Shown: positions 23,523 through 37,300, counted from the first letter of the stretch. The stretch: 64,000 nt of DNA from Chrysopilus asiliformis (GCA_964034945.1 OZ035963.1:3998328-4062327), one strand, 5' to 3'. Numbers and translations: made by a program. Notes: generated from the sequence alone by a model not told the origin.

Positions 23523-23630
23523 CCAAGCCACATTTATGTCAACCGTGACCTATGTATGTCCAGCGCTAATATCACGGTTGACAAACCGGTTGTCAACCGC
23601 TAACGTCACGATTGACATAAATACTACTCG
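23523..23630. repeat. GTTGACATAA palindromic repeat, copy 2
   Basis: Left end CCAAGCCACATTTATGTCAA and right end GATTGACATAAATACTACTC are inverted repeats. Between them ATCACGGTTGACAAACC and GGTTGTCAACCGCTAACG pair again. It is the same family as 22651-22748, with a comparable four-arm layout and a different centre. Confidence 0.7.
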
Positions 23631-23920
23631 AGTTAACTTTCCATAAAATCGGTACTGCTAAAATTTGCCTATCCGAATTATCCAATCTTCGTAAATTTTC
23701 GCGAAATTTCATATCGCGGATCCCCTCTCTTCCCTTATGATATGTGACATTTTTATTGCACACTTAGAAAAAAAAGCTATGCAATAACTAAACTTTATTT
23801 TTTTTTAAAAATTAAGATCACATGATTTTATTCAATACTTTAAATCAAAATCGGTACGTTGATTTGAAGAGAAAGGGGGAGTCCGCATTAATGGGACGAA
23901 AGCATACATTTTTGTATTCA

Positions 23921-24530
23921 AACATAACAAAAGCTATAATTGCCAATCTGGCAATTATTGAAAACCCGTATGGTGATTTAAGTGAACAGCGAACAGTTGT
24001 ATCAAAATTCCTCTTTGAAGTCAAACTTTCCAATACGATTTTTTTAAATTTATTCTAATTGGATTTTGATGTATGTGAGTTTTATGTAAAATCATTTCCT
24101 AAATAACTTTTGTTCTTGGACTTTTTTGATAGAATGCACCGTTTTTGAGATATTTGCAAAAAACGTTTTCGTTCGTATGGGGGGTACCCTCCCTAATGGT
24201 CCATTTTTGCCCATTAACGAACTTGGCCTCGCATTTTACGAAAAACGGATCTGTGCAAAATTTCAAGTCTCTAGCTCAATCCGTGCGCCCGCAATCCGCG
24301 CCACAGACGGACAGATGGACGGACAGACGGACGGACGGACAGACGGACGGACAGACAGACCGACAGACGGACGGACAGGCGGACGGACGGACATGCAAAA
24401 ATTAAATATTTTTATCATTCTAAACACACTGGTGTAATTCATTTTTGTGTGTGATGACGGGATCTTGGCGTTACAAACGGTAAGGCAAAGTTAATATACC
24501 CTTTGGTTTCACCATACGGGTATAAAAACC
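23921..24530 (+). repeat. ~600-bp dispersed repeat with GACGGACA microsatellite, copy 1
   Basis: This matches 62968-63520 on the opposite strand for most of its length, from AACATAACAAAAGC to ATACGGGTATAAAAA. Shared landmarks are ACTTTTGTTCTTG, GGGGTACC, AAATTTCAAGTCTCTAGCTC, a core of GACGGACA/GACAGACG units (24302-24394 here), CATTCTAAACACACTGGTG and GATCTTGGCGTTACAAACGG. The open frames at 24126-24437 and 24145-24405 run through it in two frames, so coding is not supported. Element class is unknown. Confidence 0.8.
24302..24394. repeat. GACGGACA microsatellite inside dispersed repeat
   Basis: About 93 bases consist of tetramers GACG and GACA in irregular alternation, with occasional GATG, GACC and GGCG variants. 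The same unit type, inverted, occupies 63104-63159 in the other copy of the host repeat but with a different length. The tetramer array is therefore intrinsic to the element and expands or contracts between copies. Confidence 0.92.
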
Positions 24531-24687
24531 ACCACTAGTAATTGCAATCGATTAATGAAGACTTGATCAAACACGATTCAATTATTTAAAAGTTCAAGGG
24601 GTCTGAATTAAGAAGCCCAACAGCCATCTTGTAGAAATATGTAATAGAATTCGTTTCAGTGGCTCCAAAGCTATGAGATTAACACCT

Positions 24688-24921
24688 GGGCACCAATCAT
24701 GTATTCCGACGCGTCTCTGTCTTTCGACTTCGACGCTACTTTTAACTCCTGACTTCGCCATATGAGCAGCTTCAAACTTCGTGGAAAGACAGTCAGAATC
24801 TCGTTTCGATTCATAGTGACGATTCCACGAAATTTCAAGCTGCAGATATGGCGAAGTCAAGAGTTAAAAGCTGCGTCGAAGTCGAAAGACAGAGACGCGT
24901 CGGAATACATGATTGGTGCCC
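24688..24921. mobile_element. 234-bp fold-back element, copy A
   Basis: The first ~100 and last ~100 bases are reverse complements: GGGCACCAATCATGTATTCC at the left, GGAATACATGATTGGTGCCC at the right. Both continue through CGACGCGTCTCTGTC and TTTCGACTTCGACGC. The two arms leave only a short centre, so the whole element can form one long hairpin. A second copy of identical length is at 28970-29203. Several short open frames on both strands arise from its symmetry. Confidence 0.88.
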
Positions 24922-27900
24922 TGCAATGTATTCTAATTATTTCCTAAGTTCTGCTGAGGGAAAATTAACTGTTATTTATTGTAACTGTTATTTCTCCAAT
25001 ATTTTTAGAGCACTATTATCAATTCATTTTAAATTTTCGCAAAACTCTTCAAAAATGATCAAAGTTTTCTGTCTTTACAATCACCAGATTATGGAAAAAA
25101 CACTCAAAAATTGTTAAAAAATATTGAAAAATGTAAAATTTTAGGAAAAATGTGAATTTTATTTTAAATAAACATAACTGTACCACAAATGTTTATGCCT
25201 TTTAAGCCTTAAAATCTTTAGTTTTCTAAAAAATATTTTTTTTATATTACAACAACAAAAAAGCGCGTCATATTTATATATGGTATAATTTACTTGTTTT
25301 TTTTTTAAATAGTTTTTATTTTTAAACTTATTTAAAAACTGTTCACAAACTGCTTTTTGATTCAATACGTTTACATACAAAAACACGTTTGTTAATGAGA
25401 ATCGTTTCAAAACAAGCCATTTTTTCATTATTCCAATATTTTTATTCAATTTATTACAATTTATCTCTCTATGTTTACAAAACTTCATCGCATTCATTTG
25501 ATACTGAATATGTTTTTGTTTTATTTCAAATACAAATTAACATACTTCATATTTTGTTTTTATATGGTCAGCTTATTTCGTTTTTATTTTTTTTTTTTTT
25601 TTAATTTTTCAATATTATTTTTAATTAGTTTTAAATGAAAAACTAATTTTACTTTTTGTAGAATTTTATTACCTTTATAAACTAAAACTTTATTCAAAAT
25701 AATGATAAAAAAAATAATCGAAATCAAAAAATTATGAAAAAACATAAAGATCTTCAATTTAATTTAAATGAAATGAAGAGAAGTCACAAAATTTTTGAGA
25801 ACAAAAAATTTAATCAACAAAAAAAAAGTCGAAGAAAAGAAAAACGAAACAAAAAAAATTAAATAACAATATCCTTATATGTCATACCCTCAAAATATTT
25901 ATCCACTTCCCATTTGTCTGCGTCTATATCATTTGTTTCATCTGTTTCCAACAAACAAACAAAATAATTAAATGTTACAAATTATTTTTCATTTTATATT
26001 TTTATCAGAAAGTATTTAACAGAAAAACAAAAAATAGGAAATATTTATTATTTTTTTAAAGAGATTTTTTTTATTATTCTTATTAAAGTTAAAACATAAA
26101 ATTTTGGGCGGGAAATTTAAGATATAAATATATTTTTTTAAATATTTCTCACACTTGAACGAATACCAATTTTTTCAAAACTATATAAATTCGTATACAA
26201 TAACTTTCATTTTACGAAATTAGCTTCAGGTAAGTTATTTGTAGAAAATAACAGATTTTAGATATTTAGTGTTTTTACAAAAATAGCGACGAAATGTTAT
26301 TGCCAAGAGTGATATAAATAATTTGTAAGACAAATTTTGTTAAACATAATTTATTTTTGTTACTTTTTAAAACAGGCGCGCGGAAAAAAACTTTTTAAAA
26401 AAATGTTTCGCAAAATTTTACTAAAAATTCAAAATAATAAAAAATGCATCTTTTGAAAAATGTCAAACCTATGAGGTTTTCATGCGAGTTTCTATAGAGA
26501 ACACAAGCAGTGTTACCAGATGGTCTGTTGCGAAAATCCCATGACTGGACACATAAAATCCTTTTTTCAAAAAAAACCCCACAAAGTTCTTAAATTTGCA
26601 GTACTGCAGGCAACAATAACATAAAAGTCGCAATGCAGATAAAGATTTAAATGTCATTCGCATATAATTCACATATCGGAGAGATGCTAAAAAAAATCTA
26701 GCCAAAGCTGACTGTCTGGACTTGGACTTCTAATGAATATAAAGAAAACAATCTTTTTACTTGATATGCTTTTTATTGCACTCTGCTTGATAGAAAAGTG
26801 AACTGAACTCTAATACAAAAGAGCAAGAATGAAACTGAATTCAAGAACAAAAGTGTGGCCAATGCGGCTCGTAAAATTATGATAGAACGTAATAGTCTCG
26901 TTCCTTATGATTCTGAACAGTGACTGAACTTCACCTGAAGAAGGTCCCTATCTCTGGAGCAGTGAAGCAACTGGCAGTGGTGTAAAAAGACACTTTCGCT
27001 TTTGGGAGCCTAAAAATCTGTCTCCAAATAAATCTTCAAATTTACGTTTGCTTCATAACGTTTTTGAGAATGTTTTAGTCTTTCGGAAACAACTCAAAAT
27101 TTTAAAAACTGGCAACGGAAGAGGTTCAAAGGACCAAAACACAATGAAAAACTCCTTTTGATGTACTGAAATTTAACAAAAATGTCATTATTTGCAAGTT
27201 TTACAATTTATTGTAGTTTTCGACTAAAATTAATGGCCTCGATTTAATGATAAATTCGCTAGTAAACAAATTATTTATTAATTTATTCGGTAAAAAAAAA
27301 AAAGATACATTCTACACATTTGAAAAAAAAAAATTTCTTGGAAAATGTTTAGCATATGCTGTGATTATTTCTCGCAGCCATTTGTAACGGCACGAAATTT
27401 TCCATAAACAATTCTCCCATCCCTACTTAATGCACATGCATAAATATTAAAAAAACAAAGCTAAGTTGACAGAAAGTTGTGAATCGAAAAACACCGAAAA
27501 AAAACACTGCAAAGCAAAAAAAAAATCCCTACATGCTACTGTTAGTCGTTCAAGAGAGACACAAAACAATTATCCACATACGGATACCGAATATCCTGCC
27601 CGAAAGTATGTAGTGTCGCCGGTGTGACTGTTCCTGTTGGTGGTGCAATTCAGGTATGGTACATATATATATATGGGGGAGGGGGGCTCGCAACATACAA
27701 CATCGCGCGGTAGAACACGCCAGGATCTAGGACAACACATTAAAATGCAGAAATTGTACATAAATTTCCATGTCGATTGTAGCATTGCGATATGCAATCT
27801 ACAAATGAAACATTTTAAAACTCCACCTTGCCTAGCATTGCGTCCTTTGCGCCTCGGGGAAAAAACATTTTTAGCACCACCCCAGTAGCGGGCAGGAAAA

Positions 27901-28699
27901 AGGGTTAACTCAATATGACGGTCTAAAGCGAATTTCTACATAGCAAACTAACAAATTCCAGTCGAGTTGATCGCAATTCCGGTCCCATTTTTGGGGACAA
28001 GTTTTTTTCTTTGCACCTTTTCCCCTATATTATAGATATGCCATTTGATAATTCACCCTCCGCAATGTTTGTCCGACTGAATCATGTTTGTAACATTTTC
28101 TGCATTGCAATGATGTTATTTTGTTTTTATGCAATGTACACAAGGAACAAAAAGCTATGGAATAAAACATTTGTTAAACATAAAATATTGATGAAAGTAG
28201 CATTAAAGTATTTTTCTGCATATTATTCTAAATTGTTAAATATTTTCTGGGGGCTTAAAACAGGTTTAATTACGTTTTATAGTCAACCCCTAGCAAACAA
28301 ATGTCAATTTTCTTCCTAACATTTAATGCCTATGCATAATAAAACTTTCTCAAATTTCGATTTCATAATATAATTCTTTTTTACCGCCCCTACAGTTTAA
28401 CATTACTAACCATGGCTAGGGTGACCACAGGTGACAGAATAGTCCCGGATTGTGGCCAGCATCCCGGAAACTAAACTTTTGTCCCGCAATTATGCAATCT
28501 AGTATTGTAAGTTCTTAATCATTCAAAAATTTTGTCTGCGGCGCATTTTAGTTGCACAGAAACTCGAAAATTTCGCCTGCGGCGCAGTTTCCTTTGTAAC
28601 TACTGCATCTAGCTTGTTTTCATAAAGAAAATTTGCAATTAGGGGTTGTATTTTCACCTTTTCAAACCCCCCTTGGCTTGATTATTCTTTTTCACGGTG

Positions 28700-28750
28700 T
28701 TTTATATGGGATTTAATACCACTGTCACGTTACCGGAACCCTTCCCTCCA
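28700..28750 (+). repeat. TATGGGATTTAATACC repeat word
   Basis: TATGGGATTTAATACCACTG followed by TCACGTTACCGGAACCCTTC parallels 7745-7795, where the text reads GGGATTTAATGCCGCTATCA and then a pyrimidine-rich run. It is a fragment of the GTCCATAAAATACG family; the opposite end is not found nearby. Confidence 0.5.
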
Positions 28751-28969
28751 CATAAATGTGTATAACAGTTCTCGAATTTAGCTCTTTGCCTCCTCAAATT
28801 AAATGTTCACATCAATGAGACTTTAATTACTAAAGTGTCCAGTTTTACACAATTTTAAAGACTAGTGCCAAAATTAAGAATTAAATTAGAGTTCTAGGTT
28901 TTTTTAATCACCGGATTCACTTCTGTAACTTTTAAAAGTCACTCTATGGATTTTATTCACTTTTTATCT

Positions 28970-29203
28970 GGGCACCAATCATGTATTCCGACGCGTCTCT
29001 GTCTTTCGACTTTGACGCAGCTTTTAACTCTTGACTTCGCCATATCTGCAGTTTGAAACTTCGCGGAATCGTCACTATGAATCCAAACGTAATTCTGACT
29101 GTCACTCCAGGAAATTTGAAGCTGATGATATGACGAAGTCAAGAGTTAAACACTGCGTCGAAGTCGAAAGACAGAGACGCGTCGGAATACATTATTGCTG
29201 CTC
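28970..29203. mobile_element. 234-bp fold-back element, copy B
   Basis: The left arm is almost identical to copy A (GGGCACCAATCATGTATTCC). The right arm matches up to GTCGGAATACATTATTG and then has decayed (GCTGCTC instead of GTGCCC). The length is the same as copy A. Both arms keep GAAGTCAAGAGTTAAA and CGACGCGTCTCTG. No coding capacity is visible. Confidence 0.85.
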
Positions 29204-30403
29204 TGGTTGACATTAAACTAAAATAAATGAATCAAAAATTCAACGTCTAATCGGCTTAAATTCTTAACAGTTTGTAATTTACGAAATTCAAATGATATTT
29301 GTAAGGAACCTCTAAGACCATTGACTTACGACCTTAGGTTGGGATTCGATCTGAACTTTGGCAATTTCTAAGTGGTGTGAAAACATTTCTGTCTTTGGCA
29401 TCCTTTGATCTTCTCACTTTAAAAATTCTGGTAATTGAGGAATTATCTTTAACAACGTAATAGACATTCTGTGAATAAATTGTACCACCATTTCTGCTTT
29501 TAAATTCTAAAATAAAACGGTTTTAATTGCTTTTTAGTAAATGACGATTTTTTACAGTTGTTATATTTTGAAATGCTTTCCTTGAACCCTATGGCTGTAT
29601 TCACATTTGAAAGTGGGTCATGTTGAAATTACATTTTTTTTATCTATGGAATCGTGGCAGGATGCACTTTTACATGATTTTAAGTGCCACACGTCACGAA
29701 AGTGTCAGCTGCAAGTAGATTTTCCATAAAAATTACAATACGCTTGCACCATAAAGACAAAAAATTATATGAATATGGCCATCATATAAATATGGATAAA
29801 TGACACAACTTATTGTTTATGGGTAAATGGTATTTTATCTAATTGAAGTGCTAACATTCAAAACACTATTTTTCGCCATTATTTTTCCGCTTTCTGGGCC
29901 AGTGATTCAGACGAAGGTGGCGGAGAAATGGAAAAAGAATTTTCCATGATAATTGTTACAAATGGACTTCATGCCTTGACTATGTCACGGAAACAGAACA
30001 AACGAAACCAGAGAATAATGTAAAAAAATGCCAGAGAACTAAAATAAAAACACAATCCAAAAAAAAGGGAAAATACTTATTTTATCTCTGTTCCGTGTAA
30101 ATAACATGTATTTTATCTTGTGTCCTAGAAAAATACTTTCTTTTACAAGTGTCACGCGATTTTTATAGTGCAACCAATAAAACATTTCCATTTTTTTTCG
30201 CTTAATTATCATCTTCGTTGCTGGAATCGTACAATTACTTTTTAAATACAGGAACCAAAAACCTTTATAAAAAATAATTCTGGAAGAATTCAGTTTTTTT
30301 TCGTTCGATTTTTGGAAGAAATAAAATTTATATTTAAGTAAAACCTTACAACAGCAATAATGAATCCGTGGTGGAAAGCTCCAGCAAATTCAACCTGGAT
30401 TCT

Positions 30404-30456
30404 CAAGAAGAATTTATGTCTACCGTTACGTTAGCAGTTGACATAAATACTGCTTG
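30404..30456. repeat. GTTGACATAA palindromic repeat, copy 3 (short)
   Basis: CAAGAAGAATTTATGTCTAC and GCAGTTGACATAAATACTGC face each other across ACCGTTACGTTAGC, making a compact 53-base imperfect palindrome. The termini agree with the longer copies at 22651 and 23523, so this looks like the minimal two-arm form. Confidence 0.75.
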
Positions 30457-31196
30457 GGTGGTTTTTTTGATGAATCTATAAGTAAAACGCACACGTTGAA
30501 TTGAATTGGTGTCTAAAAAGATTGCTTTTTGCCGTCCTTCATTTTTATATTTCTCCAATATTATAATCTAGATCAGGCATCATCAGCTAGTGGCTCGGCT
30601 GGCTCATCACACAGATTGGCTTTAACAGCGTAGCCACTATAATCGACCTTTTATTGTGTGCTGTAATGCTTGTGTGTGCGGCTTCGGATCGCAGGAATAA
30701 AACGAATCGTGCTTTGAGTTGGAATCGGGGCATTATTAGCATGACGCATTTCATTTTAAATTAGTTCGTGTCAAGCCATTCCCGTGGAAAGCTGTGTTTT
30801 ATTGAACTGTATTTTTATTTGTAGTGGTTATAAATTTTGATTGTAAAGATAGCGACAGTTACTTTGATAGCCCCTGATCTAGACTACCCATAAATCATGT
30901 AACGATAACTTAGATTTTTTCACCCCTTTTCCAAAAGATTTTTGCAATTATTTGTATGGAGTTTGATATCGCCGTCAAACTACCGCAGATTCTCCCTTCA
31001 CCCTAGGAGTGAGGTTCCATAACAATTTTCCTTTTGGCTTCACCGACAGTTTTACTAGGGAGCCGTGAGTATGACTATAACATTTATGAGGTTTAAATCC
31101 AATCAACGGCAGACCGTTTTTGTCCTCATTGAACGACAACCTAAATCCTGATTTCGCAACAATTCCTTGTCTGCTCCATTTCCGTAAAGTCCTATT

Positions 31197-31347
31197 AGGT
31201 CAGGCGCGCACTACAAAGGTAAGAATGTAGAATGATACTAAATGGCATATCGAGTTTTTAAACCACGTGAAAATCAGTTTTTCACATGTTTAAAAATCTA
31301 TTTGCTACCATTTTATATACTCACCGTCGCAGTGCGCGCCTGGCCTC
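31197..31347. mobile_element. ~150-bp fold-back element with GGCGCGCAC ends
   Basis: AGGTCAGGCGCGCACTACAA on the left and GTGCGCGCCTGGCCT on the right are inverted repeats. Pairing continues inward (TTTTTAAACCACGTGAAAATC against TTTTTCACATGTTTAAAAATC). The entire 151 bases can fold into a hairpin. Flanks show no clear duplication. The GC-rich ends stand out from the AT-rich intron. Confidence 0.8.
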
Positions 31348-32893
31348 ACATGTATTGCAATTCTTCAGAAAATCTAGGTCTCAATTGGCATGAATTACTT
31401 CCCATGATATTAAAATTTTATAAACCAATCACTATATTAATATGAAACCATAAAACGGTACCAGTTTAACTTTCCAGGAAAAAGAATGCTTTTTTGAGTT
31501 TCCCACTTTCTTACATCCCTGAATGATAAACCCACCTGTTATTCAGAATTTCGTATATAGTAACAATAAGATAAAAAAAAATCCAATTTGTTGCCTTGGT
31601 GTCGTATCTTTAAGGAATTTCAGGCATCTCTTAAGTCATGAAAACATTTTAAATGGCGCTTTTCTTCTCGTATTGAACAATTTCCCAGTATTATTTTTTT
31701 TTAACATCGAAGCCACAGAACGACACTCTTGTAAATAAAATTGCGAAGAGATGGAGTCGGGTGCAGTCATGTCGCACAAAAAAAAACAACGAATAAAAGC
31801 GATACCCGCGGAAGGGAAAAAATAGTGGGAATTTTTCGATACAGGATGATTTGGGAGGCATGGAGTTGAGTGTGCCAAATGCTTATCGATCGGTTCTTAA
31901 ACAACAATTATATTAAATTAGATTTTGCAGCCAAGTGGATGTTTTCCGGGGAGAGAGTGTGAAGAATGTAAAAAGCGTTGAGGACAAGGACCAACCCGTA
32001 TATTGGATAAAGAGGACGACGACAACGACAACGACAAAGACGACATCAACAGGATCTCCTCATATAGAGAATGTTTCTCGTCTTGCGCGATACATGCCCA
32101 AGATGAAAGGGCTGTTTGACTAGCATTTTTTTGCTTTCTTCGTTTTTATTTTTTTTTTTTGCAAATAACTTATATTCCATGTAGACATTCCTATTATAGT
32201 ACAAATATTATATATGCGAGTATACAATGTACATATTTATGGTGCGTACATATAAAATATACTGTGCAAATATAAAATATATACAGGGGTATAAATTGAT
32301 TGTGGTATGAGTTTCGCTAAAAACTTTTTAAGATACTTCAAAGGAAGCCAAGACGTTTGGTGAGTTTTTCTGTCTAAAATGATTATCATAATTTATTTTG
32401 GATGAGTTATTATGTAAACATTACGTGTGCTATATTTACAATATGTCTCGTTTAGGTTTCTAAATAAACTTTTTTCGCTTGAAATTTGGGGGATGGAATG
32501 AATTACACACGTACGACGGATAATGAAATAAAATTTAAACATTTTAAAGAGCTTCATTCGTCTCCCTGTTTTTCGTTCAAAAAGAAATTCCTATGAAAAT
32601 TTCAACATTGAATTTTCTTTTGGTGAAATTAGAGGCGGTATGAAGGATTCCATGTGGATGGAACCCCTCAAATTGTCTATAACAAATAAATTCACAGATA
32701 TTTTTTAAATTGAAGGAAATTTTATTGTAATTAAACATATTAAAAGTTTATAAACTTCTGGCATGAAATGATTTCTTAACACGTTATATGCCGGTGACTG
32801 AAATTTCCATCAATTTTCGTAAACAAAATGCAAACGGCAGCGAACGTGTTAAAAAAAAAGGTTCAAAAATGATTTTCCAATTCCATATCACAA

Positions 32894-33165
32894 CACTCAG
32901 AAAAATGTCCAGGTCAACTTTTTGTCAGGTTAACTCTGACCTTACAGAGGTGTCTGTAAGCCAGCTAGCGATCAGATTTTACCTATCTAAGGTCAACTCG
33001 TGCAGCTCCCAATGCCCTACTTCACCTGCTGGTGGCTTAATTTCAGAATTTCTCCGACCACAGGTCAACTCAATTTTACTTGCCCACATGCAGGCGAACG
33101 CGCGCCTGCCCGAGGCCAATTACGCCGTATGTAGGTCGTCGAGTTAGCCTCCATTTTTCTGAGTG
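32894..33165 (+). mobile_element. 272-bp CACTCAG-ended MITE, copy 2
   Basis: It starts CACTCAGAAAAATG and ends CATTTTTCTGAGTG, length 272, flanked by AA on both sides (2-bp duplication). Compared with copies 1, 3 and 4 it has point changes in the internal hairpin (GGTGTCTG, GATCAGATTTTACC), so one stem is partly broken. It is non-coding; the frame at 32788-33147 runs into it from outside. Confidence 0.88.
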
Positions 33166-36100
33166 AAGAGTACTCCTTAATTACACCACAAAGGGCATAA
33201 ACAAGTTGCCATGATCACAAAGTTAAAGAATTGGTAAACATTTAAGGCGCTACGACCACTTTATCATCTACTATATTTCTTGAAAAGTGAAAATTTCTAG
33301 CCTTAGGAATATATGATTTGTGAGCAACTTTTCCCATTTCATCTGGCTCTCTTCCTCGAGATTATGCGAAATTTCACTTCAATCAGTCGAGTTGTTTGAA
33401 GGTTAGATGTTTTGAAAGCAAATAAAGTCTGCCTCTGTTTTTACATGAGTTTTTGATTTATGTCCTTTTTTTGAAAAAGTATGACGGCAGAAAGAGATGG
33501 TATTTGAAAATGATTTACCGCGCTTTTTTTACGAAAGCCACTATACTGATTAGACTGAAATTTTGAATCACAGCAGTTCATAAAATAAACTACAGTAAGG
33601 GGGAAACGAAGTAATGCAAAAACAAACGATTTTCATGTCACGAATTTTTTTTCTTGATTTTTTGACACTTTTTCCAATTTTTTAAAAATATTTTCGCTTT
33701 ATCCTAGAGACGTTTTGGCACAACACGGAGCTTGTTAAGCAATTTTAATTGCCAGAATATTTTTAGAAGTGGTTTTCGTATAGTGGTAATTTTAAGTCTC
33801 GGCGATTATTTAGAAAAAGTTTAAATTCGTATCGTTACAAGGATTTAATTACTCATTCTTTCATTTCGTAGCACCTTTTTATACAATTTTACTTCCAAAA
33901 AGCACAACGATTTGGATATAATTTCCAAAAAATAAAACTCAACACTAACATCAGTGTTAATAAAATTGCATAATTTACTCCTTTCAAGCGTATATACCTG
34001 AAACTATTTTTTAAGGACGAATTTTATGCAAGTAAATAAAAATAAAACTTCTCACATCTCCGGTTGAAAATTACCACCGAGTTTGAAAATAAAATGATAA
34101 CCAACGACGGAACATAAATAACAAATATTATCTACAGAAAGAAATTCTCCATTTTCCTGAACGTAATGTACATATGAAATTACCACACAAACCAAAGTAG
34201 GACACTTGAGAATAAATTTCTCTTGCAATTCCAGAATTTTTACTTGGTCGGTTATGTAACGATAGTCGAAACAGCAGCATAAGCCAGATACTACGAATAA
34301 AACTAATGCCACCACCTTCTATTCATAATTCAGTTTCAACTGATGTAAATCTATTTCCAAGAAAAACTAAATATCGTTTTCCTTCGCCACCAGATCTATA
34401 CACAAATTTTACAAAAATTGTGGCTTTATGGGAAGTGACTAACACGCTAGGAAAATTACATTCCAAATGAAAATGTTCACCTGTAAAATGTGAAGAAAGA
34501 TATACGGGTAAGTACTTAAAAACTGGTACGAATAAAAAAAAATCATCCCCGGAGAATAGGTCTTTACATCAAGGAAGCAATCAAAATGAGGGAAATTAAA
34601 TACAAACTCTTTTTTTAATGTGGAACATTCCTATTTCATCGCTTGCACTTTCCATATTACTTACTGTGGAAGCAGGAGTTAAATTAAATTTACCCAACCG
34701 TACTTGCATTTATAGAACCTAGTCGTATTTGTAAGGTTTTCCTGGATGAATTCGATTACTGTTCACTACCAATCATATTCAGGGTATGACATTGCCTATT
34801 TTCAGGCGAAGTGAAAATTACCTGCTGCATATTTCCTTTTGCAGATGAATGCAATTGACTCAAACTGACACGAACTGCATCTAAAATTTAATAATAAATT
34901 ATGTGGGAAATTTTACAACTAAATTGTAGCATAACTTCAAGGTGCTTGTGATGCATTTACTGGGAACTCTTGTTGGCCCAATTTACTCGCGGAAATCGGT
35001 TTCATCTAAAAGAATTTTATTCAATCGTTTGTTGCAAAATATAGGAGTTAAAAGTCTACCCAAAGATGTTAGAATTTAGGATGAAAAGTTCTACAAATGG
35101 AAAATTTTTATTGAAATTATGTTGTCATATTAAGTATTTCACGATGGCTTCTGATAATTGTGGCTTTTCTTATGCCTTAAAAGAGGTTTTATTGTTTCAC
35201 CATTTGAAAATATTTTTCATGCAATCCATTTGGTTATTTTAGTTTCAATATGATTTTAATGTCTGGAGATGTTACTCAAAGTTCGATTCATTTTTTTATA
35301 AATTTCTGAACAAAATTTTAAAAGCAATGGTCCAATAACTTTCAATTTTTGGTTTAGGAAGAAAGTAATGCTCGAATTTCACTCAATATTCCCCCACCGT
35401 CATCGCCCCAAGATGTCTTAAAAGCACTAACAATTAATTTCCAATTTTTATTCTGTTTTGTCTGGTCACAATAGAAGAATGACTATAGATTAAGAAATTT
35501 AATTTCTGAACCAAAAAATTACAATAAAGATTCCTAGAAGACTTATTCGCATGACTTGACAAATTCTTCAAAAATAATTCCAGAAAATATGGTTATTTTC
35601 GGAAAATTATGTAACATAAATTATAAATTTATTACTCATAATTCGAATCAATTCAATTGCTTCGAAAATCTTATTTATTTGAATGGATAAAAGTCACAAA
35701 AGTCCTTTCAGTGATTTCCAAAATATCCTTTTCGATTCCAAATTGCATTACAAATTTCAAGTGAAAAGCAAAAATACCTGAAACAAAAATGAATGTACAA
35801 AAAATATCAATTGAAATGGCATTTTGTCTGCTTGAAATCAATAAAAAAAAATATCAATCAATGGAGAATTCAACTGAAAAATAACATCAGTCTAATGAGT
35901 CTTCAACATGGAATTTTTTATAATAAAAAAAATCCGAAAAAATATGATTCCTTTGTCTCTGCATTGCCCACTCCACACAAAACAGTTTTCCCTCAATTGT
36001 TTTTAATGAAAAACACTCAACTTGTACTCATTAACTTGATGTACATATTTATTCGATTTTCCCCCTTTTTTATACATTTACAATTTACCTTCAATTGTTA

Positions 36101-37005
36101 TTCATCGCCACTTGAAGGTACAACAACAGAAAGGTAAAAAAATAATAATAATAACAGCACTACCATCAATCACAATAAACAAAAACCAAGAAACATGAAA
36201 AAAAAAGCTCATTTCGATTGAACAAAGAAAATTAAAAGCACCTTAATTTCGTTGACTTTTCCCCAAGTATTGAAAAAAGGAAAATACTTGCGACAAATGA
36301 AAATGTAGCAACATTAGTTGTATATCCCGGTGTATATCACTTCAGCTTAAAACGATTGCCATGCATCGAAGTGAAAGCTTGCGAGCAAATAAACAACAAT
36401 TTCCCGTAATTTTTTTCTATTACTTTGAGTCATTTTGTCAGCAATCATGCTAATGTTTCAATCATAACGTAAAGAAAATCATACCAATCGAACACGGAGA
36501 AAATAAACTTTTCAATTGCTCACATTTCCCAGAATCGAGTATGGAAAATACATCCGCCCACCCTTAAAATCCTGCATTCACTCACGACGACGATACGCTT
36601 TGCTTCGAATATTACGGATACGATTTTGTTTCTTTCTTTTTTGTTATTGTTTTGACCTCCCCTTTGCTAGGGGTGAGGGGGAATACGGAATGTTAAACGT
36701 GAATTGTATTGAGGGTGAAAACTTGTCAACTGTACACACACTTGTCACGAGATTAGTACAAAACTGTGTAACAATCAACAACAGTCTTAATGCCAACTAT
36801 ACGTAAAAGTGGGATTTTGTTATTAAGCGTGTATAGACTGTAGGCAATTTTTTTTTATGAAACTATCGACCATCATTATCATTGATTACGACCATATCAT
36901 CGGCGTCATCGTCACATTATCCTTCGTGGAGTTTCCAGGCAAGTTTGATGAATATGGTGGGGGCGGTCGGAGTGGAAAACTTTGAAAAATAAATGTTTTT
37001 GCTTA

Positions 37006-37298
37006 CACTCAGAAAAATAGAGAAAACTTGCATCGGTTTCCTGCAGGAAAATTTAGCCTATGCTAGGCGCGTGTTCACCTGTGTTAGGAAAAGCAAAAAT
37101 ATATCAACCTGTGGCGGGAGAATTCAAAAATTTATCCTGTAGCATGAAAATTAAGGCGCAAGAAGATGCACGGGTCGACCTGAGATACATATTTGGAGGA
37201 TGTAATGTCATGTCAAGGATAACTCCATTTGCCTGCTGCAGGACAGAGTTGACTTGTCAAAAAGGTGACTTGGATTAGCTTTAAAATTTTTCTAAGCA
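37006..37298 (-). mobile_element. Old, diverged relative of the CACTCAG MITE
   Basis: It begins CACTCAGAAAAATAGAG and ends ATTTTTCTAAGCA, flanked by TA on both sides. Internally it parallels the inverted orientation of the 272-bp family: GCGCGTGTTCACCTG, ATATCAACCTGTGGCGGGAG and TGCACGGGTCGACCTGAG align with GCGCGCGTTCGCCTGC, GTTGACCTGTGGTCGGAG and TGCACGAGTTGACCTTAG of copy 1. It is therefore an older member or sister family, 293 bp long. It abuts the younger copy at 37301, sharing the TA between them. Confidence 0.7.
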
Positions 37299-37300
37299 TA

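Noticed and set aside
24126..24437. Apparent conserved protein shared with 63060-63320
   Set aside because: Both frames run through a dispersed DNA repeat and a tetramer microsatellite. A second frame is open too, and array length varies without regard to reading frame.
31935..32123. Frame with a Thr-rich run
   Set aside because: The run is a simple ACGACA repeat in an intron, with no upstream promoter or downstream exon pattern.
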